Positions 44,407-55,546 of a DNA stretch of 64,000 nucleotides are shown in pieces; within the stretch, counting starts at the first letter, position 1; each line of letters opens with the position of its first letter. Under the pieces are notes generated by a model, which worked only from the letters and a program-made list of their open reading frames with translations, had not been told where the DNA came from and searched no databases. This stretch comes from Tragulus kanchil (lineage: Eukaryota; Chordata; Mammalia; Artiodactyla; Tragulidae). The stretch is taken from assembly GCA_022376925.1 (NCBI GenBank), contig JAIOJX010000025.1:137103301-137167300 (forward strand). The letters are read 5' to 3'. Position numbers and translations under genes: made by a program.

Positions 44407-46599
44407 GGCAAAGACCCAAATGTCTGATATGACACGTATTAGGGCGGGAAGGAGCATGAGCAAGTTTATGGGTGTATAAACCATCACATAAGGAGACAAA
44501 GGACAAATCTGTCAAAATTAAAAATGCAAATAAATATGCTTTGATCTAGTTTATCCAATTGCATCCGTGTGGTAATATAAAAGGCTACTTCTTACAGACT
44601 CATCTGAAAAAACTGGGGGAAAAACTTTTGAAACAACCCAAGTGTCCACCACTTTAGAGTTGAAATATAATGCAAGCTGCAAATGTGAGCCACATATGTT
44701 AACCTAGAATTTTCTAGTTGCTACAAAGAAAGTTAAAAGAAACAGACAAAATGCACTTAAGAAGAGCCAAAATATGATCACTTCAATGTGCACTCAAGGC
44801 AAAAACTATTTATGAGATATTTTACATGCTCTCTTTTTAAGTCTCTAAAATATGGAGTGTGTTTTACCCTCAGGCACATGGACTAGCTACCTTTCTGTTC
44901 TCAGCTCTGCTCAAAACACATTGACACATAAGCACCATGTCCTCATTGGACATCACAGGTATAGTGAACTCCGAAACAAACTGATAACAATAGCAGTTAC
45001 CTCTGGAAAGAAGAACTTCTCTGGGAATGGGGATGAAAGGGAAAATTAACTTTCACTCTATACCCTTTCATGTTTTCTTAATTAATGTCTTGTACGTGTA
45101 GGGTCTTTTCAGAATAAAATGAATAAAACAATTCTTTACAGTAACTTCTTAATCACCTTGGCTTACAAATAGGGACAGATGATTCAGACAGTGTGAGGAC
45201 AATCATCAGCGATGAGTGACTCTATTCCTTTTACTCTTGTCACTATTTAGTAATGTAAAGAGTCTGTCTGGCAGGTGATGGGAGAGTCATGGTTTGCCAC
45301 CAACAGAATATGGTGTCAGGCTGGGGAACTATTTCTAAAGTGTGGACATCAATCAAACTAGAAAGGGAGTTTTGTAATTAACTGATAGCTGAGTCAGTGT
45401 AATTCACAATGATCCTACCTGGTGGGGATTCTCTCAAACATTCCGCTATGAGCTCAGAGAAACCTCATGGTAAAGCAGGAAATTGAGGGGCCACATGAAG
45501 GCAAAGACCCAAATGTCTGATATGACACGTATTAGGGGAAGGAGCATGAGCAAGTTTATGGGTGTATAAACCATCACATAAGGAGACAAAGGACAAATCT
45601 GTCAAAATTAAAAATGCAAATAAATATGCTTTGATCTAGTTTATCCAATTGCATCCGTGTGGTAATATAAAAGGCTACTTCTTACAGACTCATCTGAAAA
45701 ACTGGGCGAAAAACTTTTGAAACAACCCAAGTGTCCACCACTTTAGAGTTGAAATATAATGCAAGCTGCAAATGTGAGCCACATATGTTAACCTAGAATT
45801 TTCTAGTTGCTACAAAGAAAGTTAAAAGAAACAGACAAAATGCACTTAAGAAGAGCCAAAATATGATCACTTCAATGTGCACTCAAGGCAAAAACTATTT
45901 ATGAGATATTTTACATGCTCTCTTTTTAAGTCTCTAAAATATGGAGTGTGTTTTACCCTCAGGCACATGGACTAGCTACCTTTCTGTTCTCAGCTCTGCT
46001 CAAAACACATTGACACATAAGCACCATGTCCTCATTGGACATCACAGGTATAGTGAACTCCGAAACAAACTGATAACAATAGCAGTTACCTCTGGAAAGA
46101 AGAACTTCTCTGGGAATGGGGATGAAAGGGAAAATTAACTTTCACTCTATACCCTTTCATGTTTTCTTAATTAATGTCTTGTACGTGTAGGGTCTTTTCA
46201 GAATAAAATGAATAAAACAATTCTTTACAGTAACTTCTTAATCACCTTGGCTTACAAATAGGGACAGATGATTCAGACAGTGTGAGGACAATCATCAGCG
46301 ATGAGTGACTCTATTCCTTTTACTCTTGTCACTATTTAGTAATGTAAAGAGTCTGTCTGGCAGGTGATGGGAGAGTCATGGTTTGCCACCAACAGAATAT
46401 GGTGTCAGGCTGGGGAACTATTTCTAAAGTGTGGACATCAATCAAACTAGAAAGGGAGTTTTGTAATTAACTGATAGCTGAGTCAGTGTAATTCACAATG
46501 ATCCTACCTGGTGGGGATTCTCTCAAACATTCCCGCTATGAGCTCAGAGAAACCTCATGGTAAAGCAGGAAATTGAGGGGGCCACATGAAGGCAAAGAC
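44407..46599. repeat. Tandem duplication 12, offset 1093 falling to 1089 bp
   Basis: Copy 1 is 44407-45499 and copy 2 is 45500-46590. A 9-base word, ggcaaagac, stands at the left edge, the join and the right edge (46591-46599). Small differences include agggcggg versus agggg near the start, and single-base A and G run changes. Confidence 0.96.
44500..45130 (+). mobile_element. Old L1-type 3' region
   Basis: 'aaacaacccaagtgtccacc', 'agttacctctggaaagaaga' and 'tttcactctataccctttca' match the order of landmarks in old L1 3' regions. Repeated at about 45590-46220. The identical 65-codon frames in both copies have no coding meaning. Confidence 0.55.
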
Positions 46600-47727
46600 A
46601 GGAAGAAGGGAACAGGAAGGACAGGTGAAGAAAGATGAGGTTACCATAAACAGGAAAGAACCGTAAGGCCTCTTTACCTCTGAAATCTTATGTGTGGACA
46701 AGCAGAGAACCCCAGTCCCAACCGGGAGAGAGGACCTGACTTCTCCCACCTGGCTTAGCCTGGTAAATACTCAACTAGACTCAAGTGAGGTAAATAAGGC
46801 TCCTCCAATCCCTTCACTGTGGGGCAAGGTGGGGTTTTGGGGAAAGAGACAGAGCAGGGTGGACTGGTGAGCTGACAGGAAGGGGACAATGGATGTGCCA
46901 TGGGGACTCCACAGAAGTCAGGGGGACCTGGGATCCAGGAGAGCAGTAACCAAGAAGACAGCTATGGCTGTGCTCAAAGGCTTAGCCACCAGGACACTCA
47001 GCAGGGCTTCATTCATGACCCGGAAGCACACTCCAGTATTTTCATATGAGGATTGTTTATGATAAAAGCAAATTATACAACAAAAGGATATGGTAATTCC
47101 ACTCAAAAATAATTATACACATACACATATACACGTACACATGCACATGTGACCGGACTGGACGGATATTTATTAAAACAGAAAGGGAAGTGGCAGGACT
47201 CTAGATGTTAATTTTTCCTTTTAACTCATCTCTATTTTCCAGATATTTCAACAATGAGCACACATTCATTAACAACAATATAAAGTGGGGTCAGAAATGT
47301 ACCTCACAACCTTTAGATACAGAAAAGAGGTAATTTCTTTCTTTGATCTGTAGGTAATTTTTCTTTACAATAACCACTCATGAGAATGGAAGCATTACCT
47401 TTTCATCTTTTTTACTTTAAAACATAGTTCAATTCAGTACATTAAATAGCCCTTCCAATATATGGTCACTAGCCAAGAGTGGCTGCATAATTTTAAATGT
47501 TAATTAACTCATATTTAAAACTCAGTTCTACACACCACTGTGTGATTTGATTTCCCTTTTAATTCTTTAAAATAATTCTCAAAAAACTACAAAACAAATT
47601 TTAATTTCACTGCCCTTTACTCAGAAATATTTTAGCTTTCTTCCTAGATATCCTTCGAGAAAATAATCAAAAGTTGATTTTTATCTTGTATGTGTTCAAT
47701 GATTTTTAAAATGTAAAAATAGATATA
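46600..47727. other. Unassigned sequence
   Basis: No recognised repeat or exon. A short run of alternating acac/acat words lies at about 47116-47148. Confidence 0.4.
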
Positions 47728-47936
47728 TTATTGTTTAGTCACTAAGTCATGTTTGACTCCTTTGCAAGCCCATAGACTATAGCCTGGTAGGTCCTCTGTC
47801 CACGGGATTTCCAGACAAGAATACTGGAGTGGTAGCCATTTCCTTCTCCAGGGGACCTTCTCAACCCAGGGCTCAAAACCCTCATCTCCTGCATTACAGG
47901 TAGATTCTTTACCTCTAAGATACCTGGGAAACCCCC
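47728..47936 (-). mobile_element. Bov-A2 SINE
   Basis: 'attgtttagtcactaagtca', 'actatagcctggtaggtcct', 'ccatttccttctccagggga', 'tcctgcattacaggtagatt', ending 'acctgggaaaccc'. Confidence 0.92.
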
Positions 47937-48010
47937 AAAATAAATACACAAAATAATAAAGACTCAAGGATTATATACAAATAACTTTATGTTAGGATAT
48001 AAGGGTTTTG

Positions 48011-48348
48011 TTTTTTGGATTTTTTAAAAAGATTTATTTATTTATTTATTTTGGGCGGGGGTCGGGTTGGGAGGGAGGGGAACTGGCGGGCCACTCCTAT
48101 TGGTCTTTCATTTCTCTATTTTCATCCATCTTTGTTCTTTGGCTCCTGCGGGCCTCCCATCGCAGTGGCGTCTGTCGCTGCAGCATGCCAGCTGTGGGCG
48201 CATGCGCTCCAGAGCTCCGGCTTGGTAATTGGACACATCAGTCCAGCCGCTCCGCGGCACGTGGTATCTTCCCAGGCCAGGGCTCAAAGCGGCGCCCCTT
48301 GCACTGCAAGGCGGTGTCCTTACCCACTGGACCACCAGGGGAAGCCCT
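48011..48348 (-). mobile_element. Young CHR-type SINE with GC-rich block and T+ tail, antisense
   Basis: Reading the minus strand: gggcttcccctggtggtcca, a B-box region, CHR body, GC-rich block (plus-strand ggtcgggttgggagggag), repeated AATAAA, then TCTTTTT before the A-run. Perfect 15-bp target-site duplication gatataagggttttg at 47996-48010 and 48349-48363. Confidence 0.94.
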
Positions 48349-48629
48349 GATATAAGGGTTTTGAGTGGCAATATTTCCTATTTTAAATTCTCCTTTTATA
48401 CTGTTAAATTGTTTTTTAAATAATACAAATCATGGTTAAAATTGAAAAAAAATTCATTTCCTCAGGGTCTCTAGCCACATTTCAGGTGTTTAATAGCCAC
48501 ATGCGGCTCATGGCGCCCATACTGGACATTAAGATAGCCTGCATCACTGTAGAATGTTCTACTGGACAGTGTCACTTCAGGTGTCAGATTTCTCGGCCAT
48601 TCAGCTCCTCCCTGACTGGACTGGGTCTG

Positions 48630-50812
48630 GGGGAGGTCTGAAGGGGGTCTGTGTATGTGTGTGCGGAAAGCGGGGGGACTTCCCCTCCTCCAGCAGCCCT
48701 ATGACCTGGAGCTGGTCTTCCGTGAGCTCAGGCTCCGTGAACTTTGGGGTCTCTCAGCAGCCATCCGGTACCCATACAAACATTCCCCCTCAACTTCCTG
48801 ACTTCAGAGTCTTACAGAGGCCAAGTCTATTCCTTCCACTGACACAATCCTCCAGTCCTTAAGGAGGGCTGAGGTGGTCAGGAGGAAACCCGCCAGCCTC
48901 CCTCGGTCCACCACCTTCTGTGACCCACTCTTCCCACGGCACTGTCCGGCTTCCCACCACTCCAGCTTCAGCGCCTCAGGAAATTGGGAGCCCTGTTCCA
49001 CCAGAGCCTTCCTTAGATCTTAATTCCAAAGGCCTCCCAGTTTTTCCAGAGTCTGATGCACTGAGGAGACAACAACTATAGTCTCTCTACCATCTCTCTC
49101 TTGGAAGACTATAGTGGTCCCAGCTGTGCCCATGAAGCAGGCCAGAGCTCCAGCCCTCAGACACCCTGGAACTTCTCTGGCTGCATTTAACATATACCCT
49201 CCCTCAGAAGTTTCAACCCAGAGCGGGCAGGCTCCTGCTTCTCTCCTCTCTCCCTTTTTTCTCCGCCCACTTCTTTCCTTCCCATCACTCCTCCGGGCTG
49301 AGAAGGAGTGGGATGGGCTGGAGAGGGGTAGGATATTCACTTACTGCCCAGTGTTCTATGTCAGGGGCTTCTCAAGTGGCGCGAGTGGTAAAAGAACTCG
49401 CCTGCCAATGGAGGAGACGCCAGAAACATGGGTTTGATCACTCAGTTGGGAAGATCCCCTGCAGGAGGGCACTCCAATATTCTTGCCTGGAGAATCCTGT
49501 GCACAGAGGAGGCTGGCCGGGGCCACAGTCCATAGTGTCAGAAAGAGCCAGACACAACTGAAGTGACTCAGCATGTACGCACACACGTCCTCTGGCAGGG
49601 GTACTAACCAGGCTTTCTCATCCTCAGTCAAGAAAGCAATGGCTTTTCCTCTGTGTTATTTTAGGGGGAAATGAAGGAATTTAGAAAAGCCCTCTTCAAG
49701 ACAATGGCTATCTATTACCTTCCCTCTTTGGGGAGGTCTGAGGGGTCGATGTGTGTGCGGAAAGCGGGGGGACTTCCCCTCCTCCAGCAGCCCTATGACC
49801 TGGAGCTGGTCTTCCGTGAGCTCAGGCTCCGTGAACTTTGGGGTCTCTCAGCAGCCATCCGGTACCCATACAAACATTCCCCCTCAACTTCCTGACTTCA
49901 GAGTCTTACAGAGGCCAAGTCTATTCCTTCCACTGACACAATCCTCCAGTCCTTAAGGAGGGCTGAGGTGGTCAGGAGGAAACCCGCCAGCCTCCCTCGG
50001 TCCACCACCTTCTGTGACCCACTCTTCCCACGGCACTGTCCGGCTTCCCACCACTCCAGCTTCAGCGCCTCAGGAAATTGGGAGCCCTGTTCCACCAGAG
50101 CCTTCCTTAGATCTTAATTCCAAAGGCCTCCCAGTTTTTCCAGAGTCTGATGCACTGAGGGAGACAACAACTATAGTCTCTCTACCATCTCTCTCTTGGA
50201 AGACTATAGTGGTCCCAGCTGTGCCCATGAAGCAGGCCAGAGCTCCAGCCCTCAGACACCCTGGAACTTCTCTGGCTGCATTTAACATATACCCTCCCTC
50301 AGAAGTTTCAACCCAGAGCGGGCAGGCTCCTGCTTCTCTCCTCTCTCCCTTTTCTCTCCGCCCACTTCTTTCCTTCCCATCACTCCTCCGGGCTGAGAAG
50401 GAGTGGGATGGGCTGGAGAGGGGTAGGATATTCACTTACTGCCCAGTGTTCTATGTCAGGGGCTTCTCAAGTGGCGCGAGTGGTAAAAGAACTCGCCTGC
50501 CAATGGAGGAGACGCCAGAAACATGGGTTTGATCACTCAGTTGGGAAGATCCCCTGCAGGAGGGCACTCCAATATTCTTGCCTGGAGAATCCTGTGCACA
50601 GAGGAGGCTGGCCGGGGCCACAGTCCATAGTGTCAGAAAGAGCCAGACACAACTGAAGTGACTCAGCATGTACGCACACACGTCCTCTGGCAGGGGTACT
50701 AACCAGGCTTTCTCATCCTCAGTCAAGAAAGCAATGGCTTTTCCTCTGTGTTATTTTAGGGGGAAATGAAGGAATTTAGAAAAGCCCTCTTCAAGACAAT
50801 GGCTATCTATTA
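48630..50812. repeat. Tandem duplication 13, period about 1094 bp
   Basis: Copy 1 is 48630-49717 and copy 2 is 49730-50812, with a 12-base link. The starts differ (gaagggggtctgtgtatg versus gaggggtcgatgtg) and single-base indels occur in A, G and T runs. The interior is near identical. Open frames of 107-172 codons here change length between copies because of these indels, which argues against coding function. Confidence 0.95.
49364..49570 (+). mobile_element. Bov-tA SINE
   Basis: 'gggcttctcaagtggcgcga', 'gggtttgatcactcagttgg', 'attcttgcctggagaatcct', 'gagccagacacaactgaag'. Repeated at 50459-50665. Confidence 0.92.
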
Positions 50813-50993
50813 TTTGCAACATCAGGACGGACTGTTACTTGCACCTTTATCTTTGCATTTTTTAATGTAAGATTTCTAATCCAGATCCCTCTTGTTTTTC
50901 TACCCCACTCACCAAGGCAGATGAATGCCCTGCTGTCCTCCCAGAGTCAAGGTCATTTCCTCAGAAAGACGGGCACTAAAAAGCACACAAAGT

Positions 50994-51316
50994 AGTTTCC
51001 CTGGTGGTCCAGTGGGTAAGGACACCACCTTGCAGTGCAAGGGGCGCCGGTTTGATCCCTGGCCTGGGAAGATCCCACATGCCATGGAGCGGCTGGACTG
51101 ATGTGTCCAATTACCAAGCCGTGGCTCTCGAGTGCATATGCTCAGAGCCGGTGCTCTGTGACAACAGAGGCCACCGCGATGGGAGGCCCACACGGGCCAA
51201 AGAACAAAGATGGATGAAAAAGTGGACAAATGAAAGACCAATAGAAGTGGCCAGCCTGCCTGCTCCCCTCCCTCCCCACCCCACCCCCACCAAAAATAAA
51301 AAAATAAAAAATAATA
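50994..51316 (+). mobile_element. CHR-type SINE with GC-rich block, T-less tail
   Basis: The head is slightly shortened (tttccctggtggtccagtgg). It has 'ggtttgatccctggcctgg', a CHR body, and the GC-rich block ending 'cccaccccacccccacc'. The A-rich tail lacks TCTTT. Perfect 16-bp target-site duplication aaaaagcacacaaagt at 50978-50993 and 51317-51332. Confidence 0.93.
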
Positions 51317-51529
51317 AAAAAGCACACAAAGTTCCAACCCATCATACCAGCTATGAGGAGGAGGAAAAAGGTTAATTAAAATGTTTTACTACGATTGCTC
51401 GTTTCACCTAATCAGAAACTGTCTTTAGAGAGAAGGTAATTACCAAGGCCACATTTTTTGGACGTAACTCAGAAGAGGTCAAAGGTATTGTAAAAAATGG
51501 ATGTTAAGGGGCTGACTTCCCAAGTCTTC

Positions 51530-51690
51530 ACCATACTACTAGCTCTGTGACCTTGAGCAAGTTGCTTTACCTCTCTTGGCCTCAGTTTCCTCATCCATAA
51601 AATGGAAATAATAATCATGCTATCATTCATTATTATCAAAATTCACTGAGATTGCATGTGCAAAACGTGATGTCTACAACACAGAAGTCA
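51530..51690 (+). mobile_element. MIR SINE
   Basis: 'ctctgtgaccttgagcaag', 'cctcagtttcctcatccata', 'aatggaaataataatcatg' is a well-preserved sense MIR. Confidence 0.85.
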
Positions 51691-51693
51691 TTC

Positions 51694-54038
51694 AGGAACT
51701 ATCTCAGGATAATCATACAACTAAAGAGATGAACAAACCTACATCAACAGAGGAAACCTTTTAACAGGGAATAATAGTGTTAGTTTAAGTCCTGCTTTGG
51801 GGACCAGGATTATAGTTTAAAAAGGTTCTAAGTGTAACCATTAAAGGGAACCTTGCTTATCTCCAGGGAAGGGGAAATTAGTAATCCCAAAGGCAACTGA
51901 TGTTCTTCTTTCAAGTTCTGATGGTTCTAATCCTTTTCCTTACATTATGTGTTACTTCCTCTCATTATAACTTTCCCTCATTTATTCTTTAAAAAAAATC
52001 CATGATAAACAACATGGCAGTCTGTAATATAAAGCATTATCTAAATTGGAAAAGAAAAACCTTGAAGTTCTTCCACTACACTCTATCAAATTCTTTTCTC
52101 CAGAAATACCTCCTCTTAAACAATGGTTTCTTCATTCTATTTACTCAGACATTTTCTATGTATACACAAAGTTCTATACGTATGCAGATATATATAATAA
52201 TTGGGGTGAGATTCTATACATTCTTCAGCCACCAGCTTTGAAAAAAGTGAGCAGTGTATTGTGGATGTAGTCCCGTATCCTGACACAAGAACTGACCGCA
52301 CTGTGTGGACGGGCCGTGATTAATCTAATTGATTTCCCATCGGGCCTCTCCCTGGCCCTTGCTTGGCTTTCAGGTGCCACCTGGGAGACTCTTGATGGTT
52401 TTAAAACATTTTAAATCAGCTATCACATTAGACCTTTCTCTAAGCTAAGCATCCGTAGTGCCTAATGGTATTCCTCATATAACAGAGTTCTAGAAACTTC
52501 CAGCTATGCCGGAGTTTCTCTGAACCTGGCATGTCCAGCACAGCTACGCAGGCTGGTGCAGAGCACAGGAGGCCTTGCCAGGGAGCTTGGGAGCCCACTC
52601 ACATGACACGCAGCCGGGTCCACTCGTCATTCTTAGTTTTGTGACTTTCTCTTCCAAACCAGAACACTTTTGAATACGTAAAATAGACTAACTTGCTGTG
52701 ATAAGGAGAAACCAAGACTATCCAAGGTGGAAGAGAGAATTCTTCATCCAAAAGTTTGTCAATTAAAATGTTAAGGCTTTTCTTTGTTATATCAACAGCT
52801 TTTAAGCTAAGCTCCAAAGCTACAATTTCTCTGAGACAAACCGACCTCCTAGGTAGGTATGGTAGATCATAGGAACTATCTCAGGATAATCATACAACTA
52901 AAGAGATGAACAAACCTACATCAACAGAGGAAACCTTTTAACAGGGAATAATAGTGTTAGTTTAAGTCCTGCTTTGGGGACCAGGATTATAGTTTAAAAG
53001 GTTCTAAGTGTAACCATTAAAGGGAACCTTGCTTATCTCCAGGGAAGGGGAAATTAGTAATCCCAAAGGCAACTGATGTTCTTCTTTCAAGTTCTGATGG
53101 TTCTAATCCTTTTCCTTACATTATGTGTTACTTCCTCTCATTATAACTTTCCCTCATTTATTCTTTAAAAAATCCATGATAAACAACATGGCAGTCTGTA
53201 ATATAAAGCATTATCTAAATTGGAAAAGAAAAACCTTGAAGTTCTTCCACTACACTCTATCAAATTCTTTTCTCCAGAAATACCTCCTCTTAAACAATGG
53301 TTTCTTCATTCTATTTACTCAGACATTTTCTATGTATACACAAAGTTCTATACGTATGCAGATATATATAATAATTGGGGTGAGATTCTATACATTCTTC
53401 AGCCACCAGCTTTGAAAAAAGTGAGCAGTGTATTGTGGATGTAGTCCCGTATCCTGACACAAGAACTGACCGCACTGTGTGGACGGGCCGTGATTAATCT
53501 AATTGATTTCCCATCGGGCCTCTCCCTGGCCCTTGCTTGGCTTTCAGGTGCCACCTGGGAGACTCTTGATGGTTTTAAAACATTTTAAATCAGCTATCAC
53601 ATTAGACCTTTCTCTAAGCTAAGCATCCGTAGTGCCTAATGGTATTCCTCATATAACAGAGTTCTAGAAACTTCCAGCTATGCCGGAGTTTCTCTGAACC
53701 TGGCATGTCCAGCACAGCTACGCAGGCTGGTGCAGAGCACAGGAGGCCTTGCCAGGGAGCTTGGGAGCCCACTCACATGACACGCAGCCGGGTCCACTCG
53801 TCATTCTTAGTTTTGTGACTTTCTCTTCCAAACCAGAACACTTTTGAATACGTAAAATAGACTAACTTGCTGTGATAAGGAGAAACCAAGACTATCCAAG
53901 GTGGAAGAGAGAATTCTTCATCCAAAAGTTTGTCAATTAAAATGTTAAGGCTTTTCTTTGTTATATCAACAGCTTTTAAGCTAAGCTCCAAAGCTACAAT
54001 TTCTCTGAGACAAACCGACCTCCTGAGGTAGGTATGGT
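51694..54038. repeat. Tandem duplication 14, offset 1177 falling to 1174 bp
   Basis: Copy 1 is 51694-52862 and copy 2 is 52871-54038. Differences are mostly in A-runs (taaaaaaaatcc versus taaaaaatcc) and at the right end (tcctaggtagg versus tcctgaggtagg). Confidence 0.96.
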
Positions 54039-54167
54039 GAAGAAATTTATTTAATGTCATTCAGTTAATTAGTGATATATAATTTTAAGGAAAAAAAACT
54101 ATTGGGAAAATAGGGCCAAAATTCTAACCAGCACCTACTATGTGCCAGTCACCATAATAAGACTCTT

Positions 54168-55546
54168 TTCCAGTTTTATTGAAATATAATTGACATATAG
54201 CAGTGTGCAAATTTAAGGTGGACAGTACAATAATTTGACTTACATACATTATGAAATGACTAGCACAATAAGTTTAGTGAACGTCCATGTATCTCATATA
54301 GATCCATCATTAAAAAAATGGAGAAAACTTTTCCTTGAGAACTCTTACAATTTACTCTTAATAGCTTTCACATATAACGGACAGTGGTATTAATTATCTT
54401 TATTGTGTTGTATGCTACATTCTTAGTAATTCTTCATCTTATAACTGGGAGTTTGTACTTTTCAACTACCTTTGTCTAATTCCCCTCGTCCCCCCCACCA
54501 CTGCCTCTGATCTTTTTCTATGAGCTTGTTTGCTTGTTTGTTACTTTTGAAGTATAATTAACCTACAACACTATGTTAGTTCCTAGTACACAACACAGTG
54601 ACTCAATATTTCTATAACATTTCAAAATTGTCACTATGCTAAATCTAGTTGACATCTGTCACCACAGAAAGATATTATGTAATCACTGACTATATTCCCC
54701 AAGGGCTTCCCTAGTAGATCAGTGGTAGAGAACTCACCTGCCAGGCCTGGAGACCTAAGTTTGATCCCTGGGTGGGGAAGATCCCCTGGAGGAGGAAATG
54801 GCAACCCACTCCAGAGTTTTTCCCTGGAAAATACCACGAACAAAGGAGCTTGGCAGGCTGCAGTCTATGGACTTGCAAAAGAGTCGGACACCACTGAGCA
54901 ATTAAACAACGTATTCTCCATACTGTATATTTCATACCTGCAGCTCATTTATTTTGTACTTAAAACTCTGTACCTCAATCTCCCTCACCTATTTCTCACA
55001 TCCTCCCCTCTTGCAACCACCTATTTTGTTCTCTGTATCTGTAACTCTTTCTGTGCTTAATTATGTTTGTTCATGTGTTCTGCCTTTTGGATTCCATCCA
55101 CAAGTGAAATCATACATCATTTGTCATTCTGCGTCTGTCCGACTTATTTCACTTAGCACGGTACTCTCTAGGCCCATTCATGTTGTTGCAAATGGCAAAA
55201 TTTCATTACTTTTATGGCTGATTAATATTCCATTGTGGGTGTATATATATATACATATACATATTCCACATCTTCATTATCAATCCATCAATTGATGAGC
55301 ATTTAGGTTGCTTCCATCCTCTGGCTAATGTAAATGATGCTGCTATGAATACAGGGTTCCAAGTATCTTTTCAAGTTAGCGTTTTTGTTTTCTTCAGGTA
55401 AACACCCAGAAGTGGACCTGCTGCATGGTATGATGGTCTATTTTTTAGTTATTGGAGGAATCTCCATATTGTTTTCCATCGGAGCTGTGCAAATTTACGT
55501 TTCAACTAACAGTGCACCAGGTTCCCTTTTCTCCATAGCCACAAGG
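54168..55546 (-). mobile_element. L1 3' region, antisense, hosting a Bov-tA
   Basis: It starts with 'cagttttattgaaatataat' and 'tgacatatagcagtgtgcaa' (reverse 3' UTR) and proceeds through 'ttcacttagcacggtactct' and 'tgttgcaaatggcaaaattt' to 'aaacacccagaagtggacct' and 'ccatcggagctgtgcaaatt', landmarks of L1 ORF2 end and 3' UTR. It is decayed, with no intact ORF2. Confidence 0.88.
54703..54910 (+). mobile_element. Bov-tA SINE inside L1
   Basis: 'gggcttccctagtagatcag', 'gtttgatccctgggtgggga', 'gaggaaatggcaacccact', 'aagagtcggacaccactgag', ending 'attaaacaac'. Confidence 0.93.

Noticed and set aside
49671..49895. 74-codon frame spanning 49718-49730
   Set aside because: It crosses the join of duplication 13, so its two halves are probably not adjacent in the real genome.
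50014..50532. 172-codon frame as a gene
   Set aside because: The equivalent frame in the other copy of duplication 13 is broken by one-base indels, and the end of the frame is Bov-tA sequence.
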